Shown here: positions 24,301-31,689 of the stretch, piece by piece | Layout of the letters: each line of letters opens with the position of its first letter | Position numbering within the stretch: the stretch's first letter is position 1 | Assembly: GCA_902788575.1 (NCBI GenBank) | Contig: CADAKY010000011.1 | Location: forward strand, 1 to 44,937 | Origin: an uncultured bacterium | GTDB lineage: Bacteria > Cyanobacteriota > Vampirovibrionia > Gastranaerophilales > Gastranaerophilaceae | Reading direction: 5' to 3' | Length of the DNA stretch: 44,937 bases | Translations under genes and position numbers: made by a program | The notes under the pieces: model-generated | Database searches by the model: none | Seen by the model: the letters and a program-made list of their open reading frames with translations, nothing else | What the model was told of the DNA's origin: nothing

Positions 24301-27300
24301 TTCTTGTGCTTGTACTGATAAACCTGAATCAACAAATTTTGTAACATCATCCAGCTGAGTTTTTATTTCTTGTATAAATATGTTATTGTCATTTGTTAGT
24401 TTTTTAGAGAAGGTATTCAGTTCTTCAACGAGAATATTGTAATCATTGGAAGATGCTTCCAAGCTGTCATCCAAGGCTTGTTTTAACCTTTCGGAAATTT
24501 CTTTGAGTTCTGCTTGTGTTGCGGAATAATGTGTTTTTAGAGTATCTTCAAGTACATTATTTAATTCCAGCGCTTTTTCTCCGATGAATCTTGCCTGTGA
24601 ATCAGATGTTTGATTGAATTTGTCAAAAGAGGCTTCAATTTGAGACTTGTATTCATCCAATTTTTCGCGGATTATTGTTTCTGTTTTTTGTGAAACAGTT
24701 TCAAATTCATTTGTAATTTTTTCGGAGAAAGCTGCCTTATTCTCATCCAGCAGTGATGACACAAGAGAATTTAATGCCTGAAAACCTTGTTCTATTATAT
24801 TGATTTGTCTTGCCAAATCTTCATCTATTGAGCTGTCTGCAGAACGAAATTCTTGTTTCAAAGAATCAAAATCTTTTTTAATTTCTTCTGTATTTTCTTT
24901 CAGTGTTTGTGCCGACTGTTCATTAAGGCTTGCCATTACCGATTTTAATGAAACAAAGTTGTCCAAAATTTTTGCTAATGTTGAAGTTAATGATGAAGTT
25001 GTTTCTTTTGAAAGCTCTTGAACGGAATCACCAAGTCTTGAGAATCCGTCTACAACATCATTTATACGTGTATCTACCTGCTCTAAGGTTCCTGATACAG
25101 ACATAGTCATTTCATCAACCGAATTGTTTATCCCTGTGGTGAAATCATTTTTGACAAAATCTACAAGCTCTTTATTTGTTCCTTCAACTTTCAATGTTGT
25201 ATTTGCGACTTGTTCTGCGAGTTTGGAAACATTCAGTTTTAAAGAATCTGTAATCGCTTCAATCTCGTCTTTAAGTTCGTTTTTAATTTCCAAAGTTTGC
25301 TGCATTGCTTGCGAATGCAGATTTTCAGAGTTAAATTTCAACTCACTGATTTTATCTGCGTTTTCGCATGCAAATTCAGTTCTGTATTCGGAAACTTTGT
25401 CTAACAACACGTTTTTGAGTGCAGAAAGTTTTGATTCAAAGTCTCCTTTCAGACTTTCCGCAGAATCCAGAATATTTTCAAGATTTGTTTTGTTTGTTAT
25501 GTGGTTTAAATCAAGTTTTTCTTTGATTTCATCAAAATTTCCCTGAACTTCAATCAGTTTATCATAAGAATTTTTAATGCCGGTTTGTATTTCTTGTGTG
25601 CTTGTTTCAATTGATTTATTTATAGAGCTTATATTTTCGCCGGTTTCTTTTTGAATCTGGCTCAGGCTTCTGTCTACCTGAATCTTAATTATTTCAACAA
25701 CGTCTCTGACGTTTTCAACGTAATTTAGGTGGCTGTCATTTACAGCTTTTGTCAGGTCTTCAATCTTGGAGTCAAGGAACTGGTTATCATTATCTCGGCT
25801 TACGCTGACGTATGACAGAATATCTACAATTCCTGATGAAATATTGTCTAAGGATGTTTTAACCCCTTCTAAAGCGTTTAGCTGTGTCTTTTTAACTTCG
25901 TCTTCAAGATTGTCGAGCTTACTTATTAAAAGCTCATATTTACCGAATAAATCGTCAGAGAATTTTTCTGATGAATCAGAGGCGGATGTTTCCACAGCGT
26001 TAGCCAAATCTTGTTTCACCGCATATAAATCTACTCTCAAATCTTTAACAACATTGATAAAATCAAGATTCAGGAGATTCTGAACAGAATTTTTCAGTTC
26101 TTCAAATTCTTTTTTTGAGTTGTTAATTTCGATTATTGATGCGTCAAGTTTGTAATCAAGAGTTCCTGAAAGATTCTTTACCTCTGTCATTTGTTCAACC
26201 ACTTTATCAGAGGAACCTGATACAAATTCTTCCTGTTTTTCAAGAGAGTTCTTCAGACTGTTTTCAAACAATGCCAGTCGGTCTGTGATGTTTGAAAAAA
26301 TTGCATTGTTTCCGGAAACATTATTTTCATCAATTTGAGAAATTACTGTTTTTAATCCGGAAATTCCATCAATTATGTCAGAGAAATTAGATGAACATAA
26401 TTCCGCAATTGCGGTTTGTGTATCTTTAAGTCTGGAATTGATTGTATTAGCGTCAGTTTTTAAATCGTTAATGGTTCTTTCTGTATTAGCATCCAAAAGC
26501 TGTGAAATTTTATCGGTATGTTTATCGACATGCTCTTTTATTTCCGAACTTAAACCGCTTAACGGCAGAATACATTCATTGATAATGTCTTTTATTATAA
26601 TTTCCAGTTTGCTTTTTAATGTTTCAAATTCATCATTAGAAGAGGATTGTTTTATAAATTCTTCAATTTCGTTAAGTCTGTCCACAACTGCAAGTGAGTT
26701 TTTTTCACCAATTTCCGAAATAACAGCTTTTAATCCTGCTATCACATTAACTGATGCGTCAATTTTTTCAGACAAACTGTCAATCTTGTATCCTTTGTCG
26801 GTAATGTTATCAACAGAAGCCGCAACTCTTTTATTAATTTCGTAAATATCAAGCAGACTGTTTTTTGCTGCATTCATATCTTCAGTTGAAGGTAGTGATG
26901 ATATTGAATCCTCGAGCTGGGATTGCTTTTTGTCAATTAATTGCAACGCGGAAAGAATAGTGTTTGAGGACGAAATTATTTCTGTAAGCTGAGTTCCGAA
27001 TTCTGTAAGAGAGTCGGTTTTGTCGAGTTCACTTATTGTTTTTATAACAGTTTTGAAATTTTCATTCAGACTTAATACTATAGAATCGAATCCGTTGCTT
27101 ATTCTTTCTATATCACCTTTTAAGACAGAAACGCTTTTAATAATTTCTTTCTTTTGGGAATCATCGGATTGAATGGCATCGAGGCGAAGCATTATATCGG
27201 TAAGGGATTCTTTTTGAGAAACAACTTCTCTTGAAAAAACAGACAAATTTGTTGCAACAATATCAAAAAGTTCTTTTACTTCGCTTGATTTAAGCATTTC

Positions 27301-27585
27301 AGAACTGTTTTTCAAAAGATTTGAGAATAATGATTCAATTGCGCCAAATTTTGAAACTAATACATTATGTCTTTCTTCCAGACCTTGTTTTAAGTCCGTT
27401 AAAAACAATTTTATCAGATTGACATCCTCATCGGTATTTATTTTTTCCAGTTTGGAGTTTATTCCGCTCAAAAGTTTATCTACATCTGATGTGTTTAAGA
27501 TTCCCTGCGCTCTTATTGAGTTAAGGAGTGTTTTTATTGTATCAAAGTTCTCGTTAATTTCCGCTAAATTGTTAATCTCTGCCAT
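21382..27585 (-). CDS. Giant coiled-coil protein, 2067 aa
   Basis: 2067 aa, almost entirely heptad-like alpha-helix rich in Lys, Glu, Asp, Ser, Asn and Leu. There is essentially one tryptophan (near residue 1900) and very few prolines. No signal peptide, membrane helix, Walker motif or other catalytic domain is visible. Recurrent short pieces (such as LSALKNVLLDK, ISDIK-type turns, NEEFE-like stretches) suggest internal duplication of a helical hairpin. Its type is compatible with a filament-forming, intermediate-filament-like, tape-measure or chemoreceptor-tail-like rod; none is proven. It overlaps the GlcD gene and is divergent from spmA. Translation starts at 27585 after the weak site TAGGAT. 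Confidence 0.85.
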   Translation of the reverse strand: MAEINNLAEINENFDTIKTLLNSIRAQGILNTSDVDKLLSGINSKLEKINTDEDVNLIKLFLTDLKQGLEERHNVLVSKFGAIESLFSNLLKNSSEMLKSSEVKELFDIVATNLSVFSREVVSQKESLTDIMLRLDAIQSDDSQKKEIIKSVSVLKGDIERISNGFDSIVLSLNENFKTVIKTISELDKTDSLTEFGTQLTEIISSSNTILSALQLIDKKQSQLEDSISSLPSTEDMNAAKNSLLDIYEINKRVAASVDNITDKGYKIDSLSEKIDASVNVIAGLKAVISEIGEKNSLAVVDRLNEIEEFIKQSSSNDEFETLKSKLEIIIKDIINECILPLSGLSSEIKEHVDKHTDKISQLLDANTERTINDLKTDANTINSRLKDTQTAIAELCSSNFSDIIDGISGLKTVISQIDENNVSGNNAIFSNITDRLALFENSLKNSLEKQEEFVSGSSDKVVEQMTEVKNLSGTLDYKLDASIIEINNSKKEFEELKNSVQNLLNLDFINVVKDLRVDLYAVKQDLANAVETSASDSSEKFSDDLFGKYELLISKLDNLEDEVKKTQLNALEGVKTSLDNISSGIVDILSYVSVSRDNDNQFLDSKIEDLTKAVNDSHLNYVENVRDVVEIIKIQVDRSLSQIQKETGENISSINKSIETSTQEIQTGIKNSYDKLIEVQGNFDEIKEKLDLNHITNKTNLENILDSAESLKGDFESKLSALKNVLLDKVSEYRTEFACENADKISELKFNSENLHSQAMQQTLEIKNELKDEIEAITDSLKLNVSKLAEQVANTTLKVEGTNKELVDFVKNDFTTGINNSVDEMTMSVSGTLEQVDTRINDVVDGFSRLGDSVQELSKETTSSLTSTLAKILDNFVSLKSVMASLNEQSAQTLKENTEEIKKDFDSLKQEFRSADSSIDEDLARQINIIEQGFQALNSLVSSLLDENKAAFSEKITNEFETVSQKTETIIREKLDEYKSQIEASFDKFNQTSDSQARFIGEKALELNNVLEDTLKTHYSATQAELKEISERLKQALDDSLEASSNDYNILVEELNTFSKKLTNDNNIFIQEIKTQLDDVTKFVDSGLSVQAQEVNNSFEQISTGINKITESISDTKNEVETKVSGIETELEQLKNDNRNVSDEKSAKIIECIETAVTTLKQDSARIIDLNLSELKDLLTNASNITQNSVSVQAKSILEELLALQGKSAEQFSQLKALLKDEVETELLNLGDKIHSMFEENSLNYATQLNNTNSKICDELRAQAIEIKAAFEALNERMDKDELSQMSIYQNQVKGLHQTFNSLINEAKDVTKSEVASICETLVANSKAVFEEVNQSFEDKITSLLATNADISAGELQTIESFATDILEKIEGAKNNTILCKDMITSMVKEEIKIITKNIEKETDVISGDIIEQISMLKDAQKDDLSIMTDQIEGSVAGYIMDSVNDLKAYLDLKTDTSIMNDKIDNLRTQLDTIADSTTENLNKIVELSVFSDAIADLKSTNEVLVNSMANKLNEQVETFIKTNVSQPINEKLNLFDKKFVDMIVDKYEEVKLIYTNTNDYFNKLSQEINELISEFKSDNGTINSKLEQISENLNGKIDILKESFDNLKVQLFNQSEEDEQTLQEQIKGIENIVEEQTGYLEDISELCCNNLPEISEMSAIVKHGIMQSISDLETKLDSKDFDVEMSLNKLKSEIITQFLNIFNQISFVTEQEEILDFIQEKHSELITILSHIVTTSDGIENVKDNLSVVDTKVDSIKEDVNLLNEKLTAIMSSDGNIDYVYSLQDLESDIANLRLVLNEMKESLGSKDDAEDFKQKFNEVAEDILSISTRTNKLILASDESSKSLQDNLNEFKLVINDLDERTRNFAQEVGMDRIDNKLGAINTMIQNGEKTNQIYNQIFEYLAEWVDKAGAQINSITDKVETLDDIGQIKVMLEDLKTESEDNSESDELVEALSNVFDKQAKKISSLETKLDRLIVDNTINNRAPKLDVTPFEDTLNKFLVAIDDKMTSQQRKINTLEEKLEEVMSLIDNKDTAQLTKKVGGMDRQIAKLNKSIEKIASHVTEK

Positions 27586-27637
27586 ATCCTATAATAATCC
27601 CAATATACTACCTTCGTTAATAATTATATAATAATAT

Positions 27638-27662
27638 AAAAATAGTGACAAATACTATTTTT
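27638..27662. promoter_or_regulatory. 9-bp inverted repeat, candidate operator
   Basis: AAAAATAGT (27638-27646) and ACTATTTTT (27654-27662) are perfect inverted repeats around GACAAAT. The sequence overlaps the -35 box of the spmA promoter and lies in the short gap between the divergent coiled-coil and spmA genes. It could be a regulator-binding site. Confidence 0.5.
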
Positions 27663-27673
27663 TTTTCTAATAT
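27645..27673 (+). promoter_or_regulatory. Leaderless-type promoter of spmA
   Basis: GTGACA (27645-27650), exactly 17 bp, TAATAT (27668-27673), then six bases to the ATG at 27680. No Shine-Dalgarno sequence is present, so the mRNA should begin at or beside the start codon. Confidence 0.55.
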
Positions 27674-27679
27674 ATTTTT

Positions 27680-28264
27680 ATGAATTATATATTTTTATTC
27701 TTAATCGGGGCTTCATTGTTAATAGGTATTGTAAACGGAACTATGTCTGAAGTAGTTTCGGCCATGCTTTCGTCATGTGATTTGGCAGTAAAAATAGCAT
27801 TTTCTCTTATAGGAATAATGACATTTTGGCTTGGAATAATGAGGATTGCAGAAAAATCCGGCATGGTCAAAGTTATTGCAAAAATTTTAAAACCGTTAGC
27901 AAAGTTAATTTTTAAAGATATAAAAGAAGATTCTCCCGCTGTCGGAGATATAACAATGAGTGTTGCCGCAAATGCATTGGGACTCACAAATGCAGCAACC
28001 CCAATCGGTTTGAAAGTGATGAAGGATTTGCAGGAGGAAAATGAGAAAAAAGATACTGCATCCGATGCTATGTGCATGTTTCTTGGTATGAATACAGCAG
28101 GCTTTCAGATAATTCCGGCTACTGTTATTGCAGTTCTTGTCGGAGTCGGAGCAAAAAATCCTTCGGAAATTATTCTTCCCACATTGATTGTAACAACGGG
28201 AGCGTTTGCTACAGCAATAGTCACAGCATTGATATTAAGGAAGATTTGGAGGAAGCATGGTTAA
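27680..28264 (+). CDS. spmA: Spore maturation protein A homologue
   Basis: 194 aa nucleoside-recognition/Gate-domain membrane protein with about five hydrophobic segments. Family marks include the N-terminal VNGT, FWLGIMRIAEKSG (about 50-63), SPAVGDITMSVAANALGLTNAATPIGLK (about 84-112, the conserved polar turn) and FLGMNTAGFQIIP (about 135-148). SpmA and SpmB together affect cortex/core dehydration in Bacillus, but the pair occurs widely outside spore formers, so a transport role is inferred. Its end overlaps the spmB start by 8 bp. Confidence 0.9.
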   Translation: MNYIFLFLIGASLLIGIVNGTMSEVVSAMLSSCDLAVKIAFSLIGIMTFWLGIMRIAEKSGMVKVIAKILKPLAKLIFKDIKEDSPAVGDITMSVAANALGLTNAATPIGLKVMKDLQEENEKKDTASDAMCMFLGMNTAGFQIIPATVIAVLVGVGAKNPSEIILPTLIVTTGAFATAIVTALILRKIWRKHG

Positions 28265-28802
28265 TATTATTAATAAAATATCAATCTATATTCTTCCGGT
28301 TATAATTTTGTTTATTTTGACATTTGCTGTATTCAGAAAAGTTCCGGTGTATGAAGAATTTATTGACGGTGCAAAAGACGGTTTTAAGGTTTCCGTTTCC
28401 ATAATTCCGTATTTGGTAGCAATAATAGTCGGCATTTCAATGTTTAAGGCATCCGGCGGTATTGATTTGATTACGCAATGCTGCGGGAGTGTTTTGAATA
28501 AACTCTGTATTCCGACAGAAATTGTACCGATAATTATTACCCGTTCACTTTCCGGCTCTGCAACATTGGGAATTTTTTCCGATATAGCTAATACTCTCGG
28601 ACCGGACAGCTATGTAACAAAGCTTGCCGCCATTATGGTAGGAAGTTCGGAAACAACATTTTACGTACTTTCTGTTTATTTTGGTTCGGTCGGGATTAAA
28701 AAATTCAGATATGCAATATTAACAGGTATAATTGCTGATGTTACAGGTATTGTACTAGCAATTTTGGCTGCTCGGACATTTTTTCCTGCCAGCATCGTGT
28801 AG
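28257..28802 (+). CDS. spmB: Spore maturation protein B homologue
   Basis: 181 aa polytopic protein, paralogous to SpmA. It has the segments VPVYEEFIDGAKDGFKVSVSI in the N-terminal half and the Gate-motif stretch TRSLSGSATLGI (about 97-108) followed by MVGSSETTFYVLSVYFGSVG, both diagnostic of SpmB. The ATG is preceded by GGAGGAAGC inside spmA, giving tight coupling. Its 3' end overlaps the convergent zinc-ribbon gene by 62 bp. Confidence 0.9.
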   Translation: MVNIINKISIYILPVIILFILTFAVFRKVPVYEEFIDGAKDGFKVSVSIIPYLVAIIVGISMFKASGGIDLITQCCGSVLNKLCIPTEIVPIIITRSLSGSATLGIFSDIANTLGPDSYVTKLAAIMVGSSETTFYVLSVYFGSVGIKKFRYAILTGIIADVTGIVLAILAARTFFPASIV

Positions 28803-29115
28803 TTGAACAAATTTTTTCTTCTTGCACTTCTTTTTTTATTAGAGCGGCAAAATTTATATCTATAAAATTTATTTGGTCTAATTTCTCAACCGTGTATTCA
28901 TTGCTTCCGCAATTTGTGCAATAGTGATTCTGCGGAACAATTTCCCCGTTTTTTACCATAGCTTTCATTTTTACTCCGCAGCAAGAGCATCTTGTAATAT
29001 ACCATTCGTTTTTAATTAGTTTTCCGCAATCAGGACAGTACCCTTGCTCCATATTCGGTGTAACTTTTTCGTGTGTGCATTTCGTTGATAATTTAAATAA
29101 ATTCGTAAAAAACAT
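28741..29115 (-). CDS. Small zinc-ribbon protein
   Basis: 124 aa with three Cys pairs: C27-x2-C30 (CPDC), C43-x2-C46 (CSCC) and C66-x2-C69 (CTNC), plus C13 near the N-terminus. The pairs are consistent with zinc-ribbon folds binding one or two zinc ions, as in many small nucleic-acid- or protein-binding proteins. No enzymatic domain is present. The Shine-Dalgarno GAGGT lies just before the start. The gene ends inside the 3' part of spmB on the opposite strand. The final ~30 residues are encoded by that shared segment and may be poorly conserved. Confidence 0.72.
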   Translation of the reverse strand: MFFTNLFKLSTKCTHEKVTPNMEQGYCPDCGKLIKNEWYITRCSCCGVKMKAMVKNGEIVPQNHYCTNCGSNEYTVEKLDQINFIDINFAALIKKEVQEEKICSTTRCWQEKMSEQPKLLVQYL

Positions 29116-29379
29116 TGTTTACCTCACTGTTTTTTTATTAATGATGAATTTTAAATAATCAATATTTTTTATTCGTTTATGTCTATTTATAATTTTGGAA
29201 TCATAAATTGTTACAAAAATTAATAATTGTGTAAAATTAGGCAATTTTTTTATTCGAAAATACTTTAAATATATAAGAGGAACGGGATTAAGATAAATAT
29301 TTTCAGTATCGATTTAAGACGAAACATAATAAATATATACATACACATACATACTACACTTCACACATTAAAAGTTTTT

Positions 29380-29404
29380 AGAGTCACTTAGACTCTTTTT
29401 TTTT
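29380..29404 (+). terminator. Orphan intrinsic terminator, plus strand
   Basis: AGAGTC (29380-29385), loop ACTTA, GACTCT (29391-29396), then a run of T through 29404. No plus-strand gene ends near it: spmB stops about 580 bp earlier. A small RNA of roughly 100-200 nt ending here is possible. Confidence 0.75.
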
Positions 29405-29417
29405 ATCATCTCTTTTT

Positions 29418-29572
29418 GAGTTTGCGAGAAAAACGTGAGTTTTTCCGCAAACTCTAAGGAACGGTTTCGAGTCAATCCCTATGCTATCCCGCATAGAGAT
29501 TGACTCTCACACACCGAGGTCGGGTGCGGAAAAATCTCAAAATTCTGTCAAATTTTGGATTTTTCCGCACCC
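29418..29572. ncRNA. Three tandem long hairpins, possible structured RNA
   Basis: Hairpin 1: GAGTTTGCG (29418-29426) with CGCAAACTC (29446-29454), plus a 7-bp inner stem GAAAAAC/GTTTTTC around GTGA. Hairpin 2: GAGTCAATC (29469-29477) with GATTGACTC (29498-29506), one mismatch, then CTATGC/GCATAG around TATCCC. Hairpin 3: a perfect 15-bp stem GGGTGCGGAAAAATC (29522-29536) with 29558-29572, then 7 more pairs after a bulge. Hairpins 1 and 3 share TTTTTCCGCA in their 3' arms, suggesting a common origin. No known RNA family is recognised; a DNA palindromic element is the alternative. Confidence 0.4.
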
Positions 29573-29601
29573 TCTTTGTGTAAATTTTTGTGAATATCAC
29601 T

Positions 29602-29607
29602 TATAAT
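29602..29607 (+). promoter_or_regulatory. -10 box of the TpsB gene promoter
   Basis: Consensus TATAAT. No good -35 box is seen 17 bp upstream, but a 14/16 HLR1-like repeat (29577-29594) covers that position, so the promoter may depend on, or be blocked by, a bound regulator. The leader to the ATG at 29813 would be about 200 bases. Confidence 0.45.
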
Positions 29608-29812
29608 ATGTAATTCGTTAGTATTTATCAGATATAAATTGAATATATAATTTTCTTTACAAAAATTAACAAGTGTTATATTATTAAAAAATAATAGTTA
29701 ATATTTCGTAACAATTCAGCAATTAAATTTGTTTTGAACTTTTCTTTAAAATATAATGTTGAATGTACGAAAAAATTTTAACCCATTAAATACAGTATTA
29801 GGAAATGGAAAT

Positions 29813-31561
29813 ATGAAAAAACACTTAAGTTATTTAATTGCAGTAGTATGTTTTTTATCAATGTCACAGGCACAAGCGGATGTATTCCCTGCAAACGCAG
29901 CAGGATATAATCCGGGAACATACAATACTTCCGAAATGGAAAATCAGAAAAATTACCAGATAGATAAGAGTTATGTTCAATCACTGGATGATGTAACGAA
30001 AGATGAACAGATTTATGATGCTACGGTTGAAGAAAACCAAGCTCGTGAAGGTGTTTTATACAACCCTCACTTCCTGCTTGAAAAAATCAATTTCGAAGGT
30101 AACACAAAAATCTCAAATGCAGAACTTGAAGCTCTTGCAAGAGAAGTTCTTGGTGAAGATGTTTATTTTGATGAATTGTTAGAAGTTTGTTCAAAAGTTA
30201 CAAACTTGTACCGTTCAAAAGGTTATTTAACATCTTATGCAACAGTTCCTCCGCAAAGAATTGTAGATGGTGTTGCAACAATCAACATTGTTGAAAGTAA
30301 GGTAGGCGCTTTAAACATTGAAGGTGAAAAATGGACTCGTGAATGGTATCTGAAACATATCATTATGGGTAAAGCCGGATTAAGAGAAGGCGATGTATTC
30401 AACGCTAAAAACCTTCAAAGAGCAATGAAGGAAATTAATAAAGAAGATTACGTTCAGGTTCAGACTGAAATCGAAAGACAAAAAGACGGTGATGAAAACA
30501 CAGAAATTACACTTAATGTACGTGACAGATTCCCGATTAATTTTGATGTAACTTATGATGACTACGGTCGTTCTTATACAGGTGCACAAAGAGTATCATT
30601 CTTGCTTGGTATGCACAACCTGACAGGTCTTGGTGACAAGATTTACGGCGGAACGATTCTTTCATCCGGTTCAACAGGATGGATGGCAGGATATTCACTT
30701 CCGGTATCTTCATACGGAACTCGTGCATCATTTGATTTTAATGATTCTCATGTAAGATTAGGCGGACCGTACAGAGGAATGAATGTTAAAGGTAACGCAC
30801 AAAGTTATTTCTTTAAATTAACTCATCCGTTGGTACAGACTGCAAAATCTGATTTATATTTATACACCGGATATGATTTAGTTCGTGCAAATACAACAGC
30901 ATACGGCGGACAAACAAGACTTGCTGATTATACATTGCACGTATGGCGTACAGGTTTGTACGGTATGACAGACGACAGCTATGGTCGTTGGATTGGAAAC
31001 TTGGGTGTTGACTTTGGTATGGGCGGTCATGGAAGCAGTGATGTTTCAGACGCAAGATTCTTCAAGGTTTCAGGTGGTGTTACACGTGTACAAAGATTGT
31101 TTGCAAGAAGCTTTGGTATTGTTCGTGTAAACGGTATGTACTCACCTAATAAATTGTATGCTGCAGAACAGATGCAAATTGGTGGTCCTTACACATTAAG
31201 AGGTTATCAACCGGCTGAACTTATCGGTGACTATGGTGTATCAGGTACTGTAGAATACAGATTCCCGATTCCGTTCTTAAACAGAATTGCTCCTAAGATT
31301 GATGAAAGAATCAAGCTTGCTGCATTCTATGATTTCGGTTGGATTGGAGAAAACGGACACATATATGATTATCCGAAACACTTCTTACAATCAGTCGGTT
31401 TCGGTACATATATCACATTCTGCGATTGGCTTACAACACAAATTGGTGTAGGTTTCCCTCTCGGAAAGAAATATTATCACGAAAATACGGCGAGATTCTA
31501 TTTCTCAGTTAATGGTGACTTAGACAGAATCATACCGTTGAGAAATCCGCAGAAACTGTAG
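29813..31561 (+). CDS. TpsB-type outer-membrane pore (ShlB/FhaC family)
   Basis: 582 aa from the ATG at 29813, chosen because GGAAATGGAAAT precedes it and the product then opens with a signal peptide (MKKHLSYLIAVVCFLSMSQAQA, written here as two parts: MKKHLSYLIAVV and CFLSMSQAQA). A longer in-frame start at 29756 would mask the signal. POTRA domain 1 spans about 89-163 (INFEGNTKIS, YRSKGYLTSYATVPPQ) and POTRA 2 about 164-255. The 16-strand barrel covers the rest, with the TLRGY motif at 462-465 in loop 6 and strands ending in an aromatic C-terminal region. TpsB pores export large TpsA exoproteins; no TpsA gene is in this window. Confidence 0.88.
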   Translation: MKKHLSYLIAVVCFLSMSQAQADVFPANAAGYNPGTYNTSEMENQKNYQIDKSYVQSLDDVTKDEQIYDATVEENQAREGVLYNPHFLLEKINFEGNTKISNAELEALAREVLGEDVYFDELLEVCSKVTNLYRSKGYLTSYATVPPQRIVDGVATINIVESKVGALNIEGEKWTREWYLKHIIMGKAGLREGDVFNAKNLQRAMKEINKEDYVQVQTEIERQKDGDENTEITLNVRDRFPINFDVTYDDYGRSYTGAQRVSFLLGMHNLTGLGDKIYGGTILSSGSTGWMAGYSLPVSSYGTRASFDFNDSHVRLGGPYRGMNVKGNAQSYFFKLTHPLVQTAKSDLYLYTGYDLVRANTTAYGGQTRLADYTLHVWRTGLYGMTDDSYGRWIGNLGVDFGMGGHGSSDVSDARFFKVSGGVTRVQRLFARSFGIVRVNGMYSPNKLYAAEQMQIGGPYTLRGYQPAELIGDYGVSGTVEYRFPIPFLNRIAPKIDERIKLAAFYDFGWIGENGHIYDYPKHFLQSVGFGTYITFCDWLTTQIGVGFPLGKKYYHENTARFYFSVNGDLDRIIPLRNPQKL

Positions 31562-31581
31562 AAATAATTTAATAAAGATAA

Positions 31582-31609
31582 AAGAGCTCCTTTATAAGGG
31601 GCTTTTTTA
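31582..31609 (+). terminator. Terminator of the TpsB gene
   Basis: AGCTCCTT (31585-31592), loop TAT, AAGGGGCT (31596-31603), then a T-run. The eight-pair stem has one G-T wobble. It separates the TpsB gene from smc. Confidence 0.8.
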
Positions 31610-31632
31610 TTGCGTTTACAGTACTTAATACA

Positions 31633-31662
31633 TTGACATGACTGTTGTTTTAATGTTTAAAT
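31633..31662 (+). promoter_or_regulatory. Candidate smc promoter
   Basis: Consensus TTGACA at 31633-31638 with a 17- or 18-bp spacer to TTTAAA/TTAAAT (31656-31662), a moderate -10. The smc ATG follows at 31690. Confidence 0.45.
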
Positions 31663-31689
31663 TATATTGGGAGCGAAGAAGGGATACAG

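Larger units (their letters stand above)
29116..29812. other. Structured non-coding region upstream of TpsB gene
   Basis: About 700 bp without a plausible gene. It contains an orphan rightward terminator (29380-29404), three successive long hairpins (29418-29454, 29469-29506, 29522-29572), a consensus -10 TATAAT (29602-29607) for the TpsB gene, and two near-HLR1 motifs (29577-29594 on the minus strand and 29656-29673 on the plus strand), each matching 14 of the 16 consensus positions. Confidence 0.6.

Noticed and set aside
21560..27631. Many plus-strand open frames up to 156 aa
   Set aside because: They lie antisense inside the coiled-coil gene, are serine/phenylalanine-rich mirror frames of its Glu/Lys codons and lack ribosome-binding sites.
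29418..29572. attC-like integron recombination sites
   Set aside because: The hairpins lack the RYYYAAC and GTTRRRY core sites and no integrase or cassette genes are near.
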